A stretch of DNA of 64,000 bases from contig CAJNDS010002649.1 in NCBI GenBank assembly GCA_905221605.1, positions 127,001-191,000 on the forward strand. The letters are read 5' to 3'. Positions 29,976 through 40,590 of this stretch are shown here, piece after piece. The notes beneath the pieces are model-generated. The model did not search any database and was not told the DNA's origin. It was given only the letters and a program-made list of their open reading frames with translations. The stretch is from Symbiodinium natans. Its lineage: Eukaryota; Sar; Dinophyceae; Suessiales; Symbiodiniaceae. Every line of letters starts with the position of its first letter. The first letter of the stretch is position 1. Made by a program: the position numbers and the translations under genes.

Positions 29976-30716
29976 TTTAGGGCATCCTCTCACCTACAAA
30001 CCCTCAACTCCCAACGCAGGCCCGAGGTTCAGCCGCTCAGAGGCCCGCCGCTCCTCGCAGCTACGCACATTGAGATACGGCTTTGCAGATTTTGTAGGGC
30101 TTTGCGAGGCTGCGCGGTCTAGGGTTCAGGGTTTAGGGTGTAGGGTTTAGGGTTTAGGGTTTAAAGGCTTTATCCAAGTAAGCCCTAGAACGTTGATTGG
30201 GGAGGTGCGGGAGGTTCTTTAGGTGGGGGGGGGGGGTATTTTTGCCAGAAGGTTGAAAGGTTCACGACTCCCCCCGCCCCGAGACCCACTTTGCCGGCAA
30301 AGCTCCGTGTTCAGCGGCTGCGAGGACACGCTGGGCCTCCGCTCGCCCTCGGGGCGGCTCGTCGCCATGTCCAGAGCAGCGGCCAAGGGCGAGGCCCTTA
30401 AAACCCCCTACACCTTACTCAAACGTGAAGCCGTGAGAGCCTTGGCTCTTGCGACCACAAATACAAAAATATTCCTCTAAAAACTCTAAACCAAACACAC
30501 ACATGTCAGCATGTTTCAGAGCAGATATGACGGATAAGGGCTTGTTGGCTGGGCCAAAGAAGCTCAAGGTGTTTGCAGCTGAGGGCGCTTGAGGGCCTCT
30601 GCCAAGCCAACTTCTGGAAACACCCTCTCCGCTGCTGCTTGGGCCACGCGCCCTCCGTGACATAAAATGTGCTTGAGGACTAGTGGTGGGCTCAGGTTCA
30701 CAGGGTCACTTCTCGT

Positions 30717-32279
30717 CTAGCCCTCGTTGTTGAGGGCCCGACTTCGGGCCCGACTTCGGGTCCTGAGGCCTTCAACCTTCCTTTCAGCTTGGGGTGGTTT
30801 CACCTTTTGGCGAGTGGTCAGTTTTCTTGGCTGGGAGATTTTCTTTGCATGTGGTGTTGACAGGATCAGCCTACCCTCTTGCACGATCCTCGCGATACCT
30901 TCCAGCAACAATGCACACGAACGCCTTGTTTTCTCCTGGCCTTCCGCGAGTCTCGCAAGCAGGGCTCCCAGAACGCAGCGCATTTCGGCAGGCAGCTGCG
31001 GCGTCTCTGCATCCCACTTGCGCAAATCCACAAAATACGCCAGCTGCCAAGCATACTTAACCCTGGTCTTCTCCCCCTTTGGAAGTCTCCAGGGGGGGTG
31101 CAGCTGCAAGCCGCAAGCCCTTTGTCCTAAATACCCCAAATTTGTCAGAAGGTCGGAAGGGAAGGCAAATAGCCCAGCAAGTTGGCCGTCATCCAGGAGT
31201 GACACCAAGAGAAGGTCGAAGTCCGTCTCTGCATATGCAAGTCTACCCAGCGCTCCTCCGCACTTCCAAAGATTTGCTGAGTAACCGCGTGCTTGAAGAG
31301 TTGATGCTTTCTCCTGAACGCGCCACCTGCCTCCTTCACCAACAAGCACGGAGTCCACAGTTGCCAAGCCTGCAAACGACTTCTGAAGCTGACAGCCGAT
31401 GCGGCTGAACAACGTCGTCAACAGAGCATGGGCCTGCTCTTCAACGAGGTGGGTGGGACTGCACTGTAAGCGAGCCTCTGAAAGCGAGAGGTGAGGAAAG
31501 TCCTGTCTGTTGCGATAGCAGCCCTCCAGCAACGAGCCGACGTCTCTGACCTGAAGCGCCATGTCCCTGCTCGAACCAGGCTTTATGAAGAAGTGCCATT
31601 GTGTCACAGATGCCCCTGGCAAGGCCCATAATGCATCGCCGTCAAGCGGCAACAGCACCAACAACATTCCGGCATACCCACGTGTCCGAGAGAATACATA
31701 TCCATAGTCTTGCTGGCGAAAACTGGCCGACTTCAGTTGCAAGGCAAGCCCGCCAGTTAGAGAGCCTCGGGGCTGGAAGAGCGCATCCACTTTGGAGGAT
31801 TCTGATACTCGGATGATCTCGTAGGTCTCTGCTTGCGGCGACGACATGAAAAGGCGCCGCAATCGATCAAAGGATGCGTCTTCCTTGCTGGCATTCTTGG
31901 AATAAACTGCGAGGGCACGGCGCCGCGACTTCTGCGGGTCTTCCTTAAAGGACGCTTCCAGTGGCGTGGGAAAGTTCAGCGATCGCTTTAAGCGAATTCC
32001 ATCGTGACACAAACCTCGAAGTCGCAGGTCATATGCATGTGCCGCCTCCTGCTCCGTCAGAAAATAGCCCACATGTTTGTGCTGTCCCTTGAAGCCGACT
32101 CGTGCATGGTATTTTCCCCTGGCCTTGTTCCAGTAGACTCCGTTATATTGGCTCGAGACCCAGCGGTGCCAGCATAGTCGAGGCAGCTGCAAGTTGCGCT
32201 GCTGTCCAAGCATATGGATATCAAGTCCGAGAATCACTTGCAGAGCCCATCTGCTACTGGAAACGCACCTGGTGGCCAT
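30717..32279 (-). CDS. AP2-domain protein with two PD-(D/E)XK-like nuclease units (copy 1)
   Basis: Single exon, 520 aa from the first ATG (32279). The open frame extends six codons further upstream without an ATG. Residues about 42-104 are a convincing AP2/ERF DNA-binding domain (SSQYNGVYWNKARGKYHARV, HVGYF, EQEAAHAYD, LNFPT). Two related units follow. Unit 1: D165 (KVDALF), then Q181-L-K183 (LQLKSAS), then RGYAGMLLVLLPLDGDALWA. Unit 2: D309 (TVDSVLVGEG), then Q322-E-K324 (VQEKAS), then DFDLLLVSLLDDGQLAGLFA with FP. The order acidic residue, Q/E-x-K, then a hydrophobic strand ending in a P is typical of PD-(D/E)XK folds such as those in intron-encoded nucleases. The C-terminus (about 475-520) is basic. 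No introns, unlike neighbouring genes. The AP2 call is firm; the nuclease call is inference. Confidence 0.85.
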   Translation of the reverse strand: MATRCVSSSRWALQVILGLDIHMLGQQRNLQLPRLCWHRWVSSQYNGVYWNKARGKYHARVGFKGQHKHVGYFLTEQEAAHAYDLRLRGLCHDGIRLKRSLNFPTPLEASFKEDPQKSRRRALAVYSKNASKEDASFDRLRRLFMSSPQAETYEIIRVSESSKVDALFQPRGSLTGGLALQLKSASFRQQDYGYVFSRTRGYAGMLLVLLPLDGDALWALPGASVTQWHFFIKPGSSRDMALQVRDVGSLLEGCYRNRQDFPHLSLSEARLQCSPTHLVEEQAHALLTTLFSRIGCQLQKSFAGLATVDSVLVGEGGRWRVQEKASTLQARGYSANLWKCGGALGRLAYAETDFDLLLVSLLDDGQLAGLFAFPSDLLTNLGYLGQRACGLQLHPPWRLPKGEKTRVKYAWQLAYFVDLRKWDAETPQLPAEMRCVLGALLARLAEGQEKTRRSCALLLEGIARIVQEGRLILSTPHAKKISQPRKLTTRQKVKPPQAERKVEGLRTRSRARSRALNNEG

Positions 32280-32954
32280 TGGGGCCCATATTACCAAGAA
32301 TCAATGCCACAGATGTCAACGTCCTCACGCCTCAATCCCATGAAGCACGCGCCCGCATTCTCGTGTCGTGTTCTGCACATGCCTTGTTGTCCCACCATCC
32401 GGGGGTTATTGCCGTGCCTTTTTGCAGCCAGAGCAGCTACCTGCGTGCTATTGCATTCAAAAGGAAGTCTGGAGCCTGCTGGCTTGAACCAGCCGTACCA
32501 AGATCAAGCCCTCACTCACTATACCAACAACGGCGCTGATTAGACGCATCGCGAGTCAGCAGAAACTGTGAGCGGGCGCTCAACACCACCATGCTATGCT
32601 ATGCTAGGGTAGAAATTTTCCTGATAGAACAAAGTACGAGAGTGCACCATCTAATATGCAAAACCATGAGTACTTCAGTACACCATCGTGGACTGCAAAC
32701 TTCTGTGATATATTCCAGGCTTCTGCCTGCCAAAATGCTCGCCACAATGTGCCAACATACACGCCAGTAGGCATGTAGTACATACACAAAGCAAGGTAGG
32801 CATCATAGTAGAACAGTACTACAGGACTCCTTAAATACTCGCAACACAATGGCCCGGAACACGCCCATCACAAACCCAGAGTGCAGAACCATCACAAGGT
32901 CAACCGGCACATTGCGCACCGCATCTATCACGTGCAAAACTCTCTTGCCTACCA

Positions 32955-33064
32955 TATGGGGGTTTACGACAATAAGGGACCCCTAAGATCCCCAAATAGT
33001 AGGATTCCCTTATAATAAGGACCCAATAAAGTGTACACCTCTATTTTCGTAAACCCCCATATCG
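32955..33064. mobile_element. Family H hairpin element
   Basis: CATATGGGGGTTTACGA at the left and TCGTAAACCCCCATAT at the right are exact inverse partners, with AGTAGGATTCCCTTATAATA and AGGACCCAATAAAG inside. 33140-33240 holds another hairpin (GGTCGGTTCTCTAAACGAGG and TTTTAGAGAAATGACC). 32300-32950 is unique DNA with no supported gene. Confidence 0.85.
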
Positions 33065-33597
33065 AGGAGTTCGGCGACACGCGGTGCCACTGCAAGATTT
33101 GGCATCCTCAGAGTGTGGATGATGAACGTAAAGGAGTATATGGTCGGTTCTCTAAACGAGGGTCCCTTTTTGGGTACCCGAACTGTGAGGGGCCGCCTAA
33201 GAATAAGGACCCCAAAAGGGACCATATTTTAGAGAAATGACCATGTAGAAGGTTTTACTAGAAGGTCGTATACTTGGCACACCAGAAAAGACCACTGTAG
33301 CTACAGTATGCAGTAATCTACTCTGCTCAAGTTTCCTTTTTCAACGACGCACGAAGTGTTGCACGAGTATGCTCACGACAGCAGCGGGAGGATACTGAAG
33401 TAAAAATACACACTGTGAAAGGGAAACAGCGACTGAAAGTACTTCTCGTCCGCACACTGGAAGAAAACAACTCCACGCGACAGACGCGTCAGCATGCCAT
33501 GTTGACTACAAACACCGCCTTCCAGTTCTAGGGTCTGCGGCCGGGGAGGCTGTCGGGCAAGACTCTCGCCAGAGTGCAGCTCTTTAAAGGTCATCGC

Positions 33598-33687
33598 TTG
33601 GGATGTTCCCCCTTTATACTAACAGTCCTTAACAGGGATTATAGTACCCCTATTATTATCCCTATCAAGGACGGGGAACATCCCAAG
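33598..33687. mobile_element. Family A element with target duplication
   Basis: 90 bp flanked by TCATCGC (33591-33597) and TCATTGC (33688-33694). Ends TTGGGATGTTCCCCCTTTAT and GGGGAACATCCCAAG. Confidence 0.85.
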
Positions 33688-34099
33688 TCATTGCGCAAGT
33701 ACGCGTAATGGTGAAGTAGTGCCAGCGCAGGGTGAGGGCTCCGAGGTTGGGTCCAACGCCGGTGCGGAGCTCGGCGCGGTGAGGTTCAGTCACAGCACCT
33801 GGCACAAGGAATTTTAGGGGTACAGGTGTGACTTTTGTTAGGGATTAGGGTTTAGGGCTTCGGGTTTGTTTGGGGCGTAGTGGACGAGTGACAGCGCTAA
33901 TCAAGCCTTTGCGATTGTAAGCAATTGCCATCATTCTCCCACATCCTAAGCTTCTTGTACATCTCCAGCGAACCTTGCAGGACGTCCCCAAGGCTGCATG
34001 AATGCTCCATTGCAGACAGGACTTCGGGGCCTGAGTGACCACAGCACAAGGCAGTGCAAGGCGGCTTGCCTTTTCTGCAGAGGCATCCTGAATATCGGC

Positions 34100-35480
34100 G
34101 TCACAAACTGATCAGATGGGTGACCTGTGCGTCCGGCGCCCATGCAACGGCCGCGCACGACGCACCTAAGCCTGGGGGACTTCTGATGCCATATGTACAT
34201 AGATACATCCCCGGAGAACTGGGCTAGGCCACCCAAAGCATGCAGCAGTTGGCATGCTCCAGCTAGGGCTTCCCAAAAATGGCATTCTCACTCTGTAACT
34301 CAAAGAAATTCTGCACGGCCTGTCTACACATGCATGAACACGAGGTTCAGCGTCCGGAGAGCACAAATACTCTCCGTAAGCTGAGTCGAGCATGCGGAGC
34401 TGACTCCTGAAAACAGGCCTTATCAAAAATGCACGACGATCTGTACATCCCCCCCACTCGTAGCAACGAGGGTCCCGGCCTCTACGCCACCACTCCTGGG
34501 GTGGTAAAACCCGTAGCCTAACCCGCAGCCTATGAATGAAATGCATCGCCATGGCTGGGTAACACCTCATTCAGGAAGACAACCACATAGGCTGCCGACA
34601 CAGAAGCGCTTCAGCGTCGCGTCGTGGGGTTTGGGCAAAGGAGTAGGTTGGTCTCCCCGGAAGTTCCCGGAAGCCTTCTGCGTACGACCCTGGGTTCGCC
34701 ACGCCCCTGTGCCTAGCCCGATGAGCGTCACAAACTGATTGGATAGCGGGGATAGTGGCCTCTCAGGCTCTGTGGCCTGGCGTCCGGTTGCCCATTGCAA
34801 AGGTCGTGCACGGCGCAGCTAAGCTTAGGGGACTACCTGATGTACAGAGATACGTTCGCGGAGAGCTAGGCTACAGCTAGGCTACCCGAAGCATGCAGCC
34901 GTCGGCATGTCCCAGCTAGGGCTCCCCAAGACTGGCATCATCATAATGCCGTGCCGTCGGTTAAACACCAGGTTCAACATCCGGAGGGGCACAATACTTC
35001 TCCGTAAAGCTGAGTCGATGAGTCGAGGACGCGGAGATGAGACTCCGTAAAAAAAGCATTCTCAAAAATGCACGACGATCTGTACATCCCTTCATTCCTA
35101 AGACGTAGGGAGCATCGAGGTTCCGGGCCTCTATGCTGCCACTCCTGAATGGTAGCTGAAACCTCTTCCGAGGTCTGATGCAGCCCCGAACCCTACTTAA
35201 GCGCAGGGTTGAGGCTTAAGGGTCTTGTTGTGGGTTTTGGGCAAGCAGTAGGTCAGGATAGGTAAGGGCTCTTGGTATCCCTCCCCCCCCTCTGCGGGCT
35301 CCCCCCACATCGGGCGGTATGCGATCCTGGGTTCGCAACCCCCCCGTGCCAAAGACTAAACCCATAGACCCCATGAACGAAATGCATCCCCATGGTTGGT
35401 ACCGACTACGACCGTACGACCACGAAGACGACGCCGCTGGTTGGTTCATGGCATGCTTGCCGGCCCGCAGAAGCGATGTC
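34100..35480. repeat. Diverged tandem duplication, unit about 0.65-0.85 kb
   Basis: Matching landmarks occur in the same order in two blocks: GTCACAAACTGAT (34106 and 34729), GCATGCAGCAGTTGGCATG vs GCATGCAGCCGTCGGCATG (34238 and 34891), GCACGACGATCTGTACATCC (34430 and 35069), GGCCTCTACGCCACCACTCC vs GGCCTCTATGCTGCCACTCC (34478 and 35128) and ATGAATGAAATGCATCGCCA vs ATGAACGAAATGCATCCCCA (34532 and 35375). Frames differ between copies, so no conserved protein is evident. Confidence 0.75.
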
Positions 35481-35575
35481 GGCATGGCTTGCCAGGATTG
35501 GTGGGATCATGTACCTGGCATTGAAATGGGCGTGAGGTCCAGGACATCTTCATCTTGCCCGGGCCTAAGCCCGTT

Positions 35576-36560
35576 TCATGCAGATTGGCCGAGAATCCTG
35601 CTCCCTGTAGGGCAAGCAGCGCCGAGGGCTTGCTGGTGACATGGCTGTGTGTCTGACAACCTGCCGCCACTTTCCTCAGAGAGGTCGAGTTGCCGGCCAT
35701 GAGCTGCAGGACCCTGGACCAAGGAAATGCTGCTGAGAGTGTCAGCTGGGTCCTCCTCATCCGGAGGATATTGAGACCCATGCACTTCCAAGTGGGTGAG
35801 GCGTGGAAACTCATCGAGTGGGTCTCCGAGGAAAAGGGCACCTTGGAAACTGCCCGTGTCAAGCTCCACAACGAGCAGGCGGGTTGTCACTGTCTCAAGC
35901 TCCACCTTTGTCACCACCAGCTTCGATGCGAAACTATGTAGAACATTACCAGCCTTCAACTGCCGTGCCTCGGAAACACCTGGCTCGTCAGATGCCCAGC
36001 CATCCTGTACGGCGACCCGCTGACTGGCCAAAACGCACACGCAGCTTTCATGGCTGCCATGCTGACAAGTGACCCGGGCAACAGCGCACAGCCTTGACTC
36101 CAACTGTTGCAAATTGTTCACAACAAGGCGTGTCGTCGCAGGCCAAGCCAGTAACTCCTGTCCCACAACCAGGTCCATAGCTCGAACCGACCTGGTTGCA
36201 CTGTCTTGCAGCCCCACTGCGCTGTCCACGTCCAGAAGCAAAATACAGTAAACGGTGCCGTCTGACCAGGAACCCCATTCAGTCGAAGCATACTCCGTAG
36301 AGATACCGACGTCGGTGCATGAAACCTCCGACCCAGAATCCACGTCCAGCTCTGCTTCCTCTCGTGTGATCCTGCGACCGCACCAGCAACGCTGCAAGCC
36401 CATGCAACTTTCGCACACCGACAGATTGTGTGGACATCCTCTCCACGTGTGCTTTGCATCTGCCATGCAGAAGAAGCAAGCTTCATACATGAAGCAGCCA
36501 TGCACATGATCCCATTGCCGCTGAGTTCGTCGAATTTCAAGACAAACACCAAATCCGCTC
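35576..36560 (-). CDS. Cys-rich protein with Hint-like (hedgehog/intein) domain
   Basis: Minus-strand frame open for over 300 codons; the 5' end is unknown. A Cys/His cluster comes first: CFMYEACFFC ... GCPHNLSVCESCMGLQRCWC, spaced like one or two zinc sites. A region follows with the Hint beta-fold pattern: RAMDLVVGQELLAW (block like v.dL..Gd.v), VCVLASQRVAV (position of the T..H block), ARQLKAGNVL (a..L..GD) and KLVVTKVELE. The usual TxxH of self-splicing Hint domains reads ASQR, so autocatalysis would probably be lost. Hint-like modules of this kind are, as I recall, common in dinoflagellate proteins. The acidic tail ends at 35576. It could instead be an unrelated beta-rich protein. Confidence 0.55.
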
Positions 36561-36821
36561 AAGGCTTTAATGTCGCAGGCCAAAGACCTGGTCCTGCTGA
36601 GCCTGGTGCGCAGTTCGGATTGGTGCACACAACAGCAAACGCCAATTCTGAAAGGCAAGTCGTAGCAGCAGAAGGAGCAGGAGCAGGAGTAGCAATCATA
36701 GCTGGGCTTGTTGTAGGAGATAGGAATCCTACTACAAAGAAGCGGAGACAACCGGTCATGGGAATATTGGTGGTATGTAGTGATGACAATTAGGAAAAAC
36801 AAGGGCAGTCTCAGTAGCAGC

Positions 36822-36849
36822 TTCAACAGCAGCAGCAGCAGCAGCAGGC

Positions 36850-36908
<59 letters not shown>

Positions 36909-36919
36909 CAGCAGCAGTA
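36822..36919. repeat. CAG/CTG trinucleotide repeat
   Basis: About 30 GCA units with a few interruptions, just upstream of the minus-strand Hint-like frame. It lies outside any frame I can support. 36920-37430 shows no gene. Confidence 0.9.
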
Positions 36920-37435
36920 GCTACCAACTTCCGCAAGTCTTCCATGTGCCGCCCTGGCCGGCGGAGCCCTTTTTGAAACAACTCAGTCTGCATGGTCATT
37001 TATCATCCTAGCCAACGACACGAGCTTACACAACCAATTTCAAGTACGGTCTGGAAGCAGAAAGCTGAGGGGCGTGCGCGCCAGGTTCGGTCCAAACGGC
37101 CTCCTCGTCACCTCTCAAGGCTTGTTTTTAGATGCTCGTGTTTTTCCTCCCATGGCGTTAGGGCTTAGAAAGGTTGAGGGGGTCTAGGGCTCTAGGGTGT
37201 TGGGTTGCGGGCTTGGTGGCTTTTATCTTTGAGGGCTAAGGGCTGCCCGTCCCGTGCCACAGAGCAACTGGGCCAACCGTTGATGCAGGTCTACAAGTGC
37301 GTGGTTTCGTGCGGTAGATTGACAGAACCCATGAGCCCAATACTGAGTCCGGCATTGGACGCTGTTTGAGAAAAAACTTGCACCCATGCTGGACAAGAGT
37401 AAGACTTGGATCCTCTGAGACAGCTGTCTCGGGCT

Positions 37436-39034
37436 TCAGGCTTGCATCGGAGCCATCAGGCTGCATGAAAGGACTTGGCTTCTGCCTGATTGCTCAGCAC
37501 AAGGCGCCATCCCCCACTCCAGAAACAGGTCAAGGGTTCCTAAAGCATCATACTCCAAGAAATGCGTCCTTTCTTTTTGAGCCGCCCCAAGCCTGCGAAG
37601 CAGGTTTTTCAGGAAGTCACGCGTTTCGCCAGGCAGCGGGGTCTCTACAACCCACTTGCGCAGATCAACAAAATACTCCAGCTGCCACGCATACTTCTCC
37701 CTGGTGTCCTCCCGCTTCGGTAAGCTCCAGGGTGGGTGCAGTGGCAACCAGCAGGGCTTATGCCCCAGGCATTCCAACTGTGTCAGAATGTCAGTAGGGA
37801 ACAGAAAACAACCAGTAAGCCGGCCGTCATCCAGGAGTGACACCACGAGAAGGTCAAAGTCAGTTTTTGCATAGGGAAGTTTGCCAAGTACCCCCCCATA
37901 CTTCCAGAGACCTGCTGCGTATCTGCGGTGCGTGTGACCAGTTGACGCTTTTTCCTGAACGCACCACCTGCAACCTTCACCAAAGAGGACAGAGTCTACG
38001 GTTTGGAAGCCTGTGAACGACTTCTCAAGCTGATAGCTGGCACAATGGAACACAGTGGCCAACAGAGTATGGGCCTGCTCTTCAACCTGGTGGCAGGGAC
38101 TGCACTTCAAGCGAGCGTCTGCAAGCGAGATGTGAGGAAAGTCGTGTCTGTTACGAAAGCAGCTCGCCAACAAGGAGCCGACATCTTCTACCTGAAAAGC
38201 CAGATCCCTGCTTGAACCCGGTCTTATGAAGAAGCTTGTGTGTGTCACGCATGCTCCCGGCAAGGCCCATAACGCATTGCTGTCCAGGGCGACCAGTACT
38301 AGCAGCATGCCGGCGTACCCACAAGTCTGAGAGAACGCATATCCATTCTTTTTCTGACTATAACGGGACGACTTCAAGGCAAGCCCACCAGTTAGAGAGC
38401 CTCGGCGCTGGAAGAGCGCATCTACCTTGGAGGAGTCTGATACTCGGACGATCTCGTAGCTCTCTGCATGCGGCGACAAAACGAAAAGGCGCCGCAATCG
38501 ATCAAAGGACTCGTCCTCCTTGCTGGCATTTTCGGAATATTTTGCAAGGGCACAGCGCCGTGATTCATGCCACACCTCGGTAGAGGCTTCAAAAGATGCT
38601 TCCAGCGGAGTGGGAAAGTTCAGCGATCGGCTTAGTCGAGCTCCATCATCGCACAAAGCTCGAAGATAAGCATCGTATGCATGTGCCGCCTCCCGCTCCT
38701 TCCGAAACAAACCCGCATGCGTTCGCTGCCCCCTCAAGCTGACTTGCGCTTGAAATTTCCCAACTCCCTTGTTCCAGTAGACCCCGTTGTATTGGCTCGA
38801 GGCCCAGCGGCGCAAGCCCAGTCCAGGCAGCAGCAAGGCGTTCTGGCCAAGCATATGGACATCAAGCCCCAGCATCCGTTGCACCACCCATCTGCGAACA
38901 TACGCGGTGTCCATTGAACCCAACATGATCGCTACCCAGAATGCAAGAGCCCACACATGTCCCCACCATGCAAAACTTGCTGCCAAATATGACAAACAAG
39001 CGGCCATCCGAGATTGAACGATGCATACCCACAT
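37436..39034 (-). CDS. AP2-domain protein with two PD-(D/E)XK-like units (copy 2)
   Basis: Single exon of 532 aa from an ATG at 39034. An N-terminal hydrophobic stretch (AACLSYLAASFAWWGHVWAL, continuing AFWVAIML) could be a membrane anchor or signal and is absent from copy 1. AP2 at 78-140 (SSQYNGVYWNKGVGKFQAQV, EREAAHAYD, LNFPT). Unit 1: D205, but the Q-x-K motif is damaged; copy 1's LQLKSAS is here LALKSSRYS, two residues shorter. Unit 2 is intact: D347, Q360-E-K362, then DFDLLVVSLLDDGRL. Similarity to copy 1 runs the whole length except the C-terminal tail. The LGLDVHMLGQ segment before the AP2 domain is shared. Probably the same activity with unit 1 degenerate. Confidence 0.85.
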   Translation of the reverse strand: MWVCIVQSRMAACLSYLAASFAWWGHVWALAFWVAIMLGSMDTAYVRRWVVQRMLGLDVHMLGQNALLLPGLGLRRWASSQYNGVYWNKGVGKFQAQVSLRGQRTHAGLFRKEREAAHAYDAYLRALCDDGARLSRSLNFPTPLEASFEASTEVWHESRRCALAKYSENASKEDESFDRLRRLFVLSPHAESYEIVRVSDSSKVDALFQRRGSLTGGLALKSSRYSQKKNGYAFSQTCGYAGMLLVLVALDSNALWALPGACVTHTSFFIRPGSSRDLAFQVEDVGSLLASCFRNRHDFPHISLADARLKCSPCHQVEEQAHTLLATVFHCASYQLEKSFTGFQTVDSVLFGEGCRWCVQEKASTGHTHRRYAAGLWKYGGVLGKLPYAKTDFDLLVVSLLDDGRLTGCFLFPTDILTQLECLGHKPCWLPLHPPWSLPKREDTREKYAWQLEYFVDLRKWVVETPLPGETRDFLKNLLRRLGAAQKERTHFLEYDALGTLDLFLEWGMAPCAEQSGRSQVLSCSLMAPMQA

Positions 39035-39817
39035 TGTCTTAAGCCTGTTTCAACATCCGGAGGGATTTGAGCCGTTCCCGTGCTTTTCCTCTTGTGCGGT
39101 GAGGATGTTGGCAGGGACTTAGAGTTGCTCGTCATTGGCTTCAGAGGCTGACCATGAAACCGACAAACCTCCTGAACTCCTCTGAAGCTCAACAACGCCG
39201 ACGACTGTCATGATTGCAGTCCCCACGCTCACAGTCCGCAAGATGGCTCTTGTTACTCACACGTGTAAAGTCAAAGAAGAAAGCAAGCTCCCAAGGGTTA
39301 AGGACTTGTGGGACCTCAGTAGGGATTGCCTGTAGGATTCAAAAGTGCTGAACGCCGCTTCGCGACTTTCAAACGACATCTCAGAGATTTAAGCTTTACA
39401 GGGTGAATGCGAAGCTCCGCCACGGGCAAGGGTTACAAGCCCGCATGTTCTGCTACTTGACCTTGCACATGAAATTTCCCACAGGCCTGTTCCCATTGCG
39501 CAACAAATCTTCTGCTGATGCGCCGATGACGATTGCAGCTACATGACGGACTACCCAGCTTCCATTCCTAGCGTCTATAAGAACGCACGACCGTGCGGAA
39601 GGAGGGCACAAGTCTAAAAACGCGACACGGCTTGACTGCTTTGCGTTTGGGACTTGTGGGGCACCCCTGCACTGGGCTCAAAACAAAGCAATCAACAGAA
39701 ACTGGGCAGGGGACGGCTCACGCGATATGGGGCTTCAATCACAATGCGGGGCGAGACTGCAAATGATACGAGTCATGCATGGCTCTACATCCAGAGCTTG
39801 GGTTGCTTGCAGGTGCC

Positions 39818-40265
39818 TACGAAATTCGGCCCCTGAAGCCTGAATTCGTCCCTGAATACGAAATTCGGCCCCTGAAGCCTAAATTTGGCCCCTGAAGCCT
39901 AAATTCGGCCTCGAAGAGGAATTTCGGCCTCGAAGATGAAATTCGGCCCCGAAGACGAATTCTGCCCCCAATTTCATCTTCAGTGCCGAATCTCGTCTTC
40001 AGGGGCCGAATGTGGTCTTCCAGGCCGAATTTCGGTTTCAGGACCGAATCTCGTCTTCAGGGGCCGAATTTGGATCGAATTTCCTCTTCGGGGCCGATTT
40101 GGGGCCGAACTTAGACTTCAGGGTCCGAATTTCGTCTTCAGAGACGAAATCAGGCTTCAGGGGCCGAATTTCGTCTTCAGTGCCGAATTTCGTCTTCGGG
40201 GCCGAACTTCTCGTCTTCGGGGCCAAATGTCGTCTTCAAATCTCGTCTTCGGATTTCGTCTTCGC
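39818..40265. repeat. Head-to-head array of a roughly 20-bp repeat
   Basis: The left half (39818-39960) carries units like GAAATTCGGCCCCTGAAGCC. The right half (39965-40265) carries the reverse complement, GGCCGAATTTCGTCTTCAGG. Units vary from about 18 to 30 bp. The two halves can pair, forming a large imperfect hairpin. The long frames across it (F-R-G-R-I-S-S-S type) are repeat artefacts. A poly-C tract lies at 40266-40276. Confidence 0.85.
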
Positions 40266-40419
40266 CCCCCCCCCCGGAAAAGGGGACCCAGTTTCGCGGG
40301 TCAATGCGCAAAAGAACGATCCGATGCTTCAACATGTAGCTGTCTCAAATCGCATGAAGGCTTATAGAGTCCGGGCTTATGGAAAGATGAGGGAGGCTGC
40401 TTCCAGGCAGCGCATCACT

Positions 40420-40590
40420 TTCTTCTGACATGCTGTACGCTTAAGAAGCAAGTCATCCAAGATGCTGCGCAATTATCTTGGTGCCGAGTTCTCTGCATCC
40501 CTGTGCAGATCAGCAAAGTATTCCAGCTGCCAAGCATACTTCACCCTCGTGCGCTCCCGCTTCGGCAATCTCCAGATTGGACGCAATCGT
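40420..40590 (-). pseudogene. Remnant of an AP2/PD-(D/E)XK-like gene (C-terminal piece)
   Basis: The minus strand reads RPIWRLPKRERTRVKYAWQL, EYFADLHRDAENS, a stop, then LRSILDDLLLKRTACQK. This matches the C-terminal part of copy 1 (HPPWRLPKGEKTRVKYAWQL, AYFVDLRKWDAET). Nothing of the AP2 or catalytic parts is seen upstream. It begins about 150 bp right of the head-to-head repeat array, which may mark the breakpoint. Confidence 0.85.

Noticed and set aside
30727-31284. Plus-strand frame of 185 codons
   Set aside because: Antisense shadow of the AP2/nuclease-like copy 1. The minus frame has recognisable domains conserved in two paralogs.
35325-35350. tRNA-like T arm (GGGTTCGCAACCC)
   Set aside because: No acceptor stem, D arm or anticodon arm could be placed around it, and the similar sequence in the duplicated block (34691) does not keep the pairing.
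39936-40428. Frames of 138-143 codons rich in FRGRISSS
   Set aside because: They follow the 20-bp mirrored repeat array. The frame shifts between units and no domain is present.
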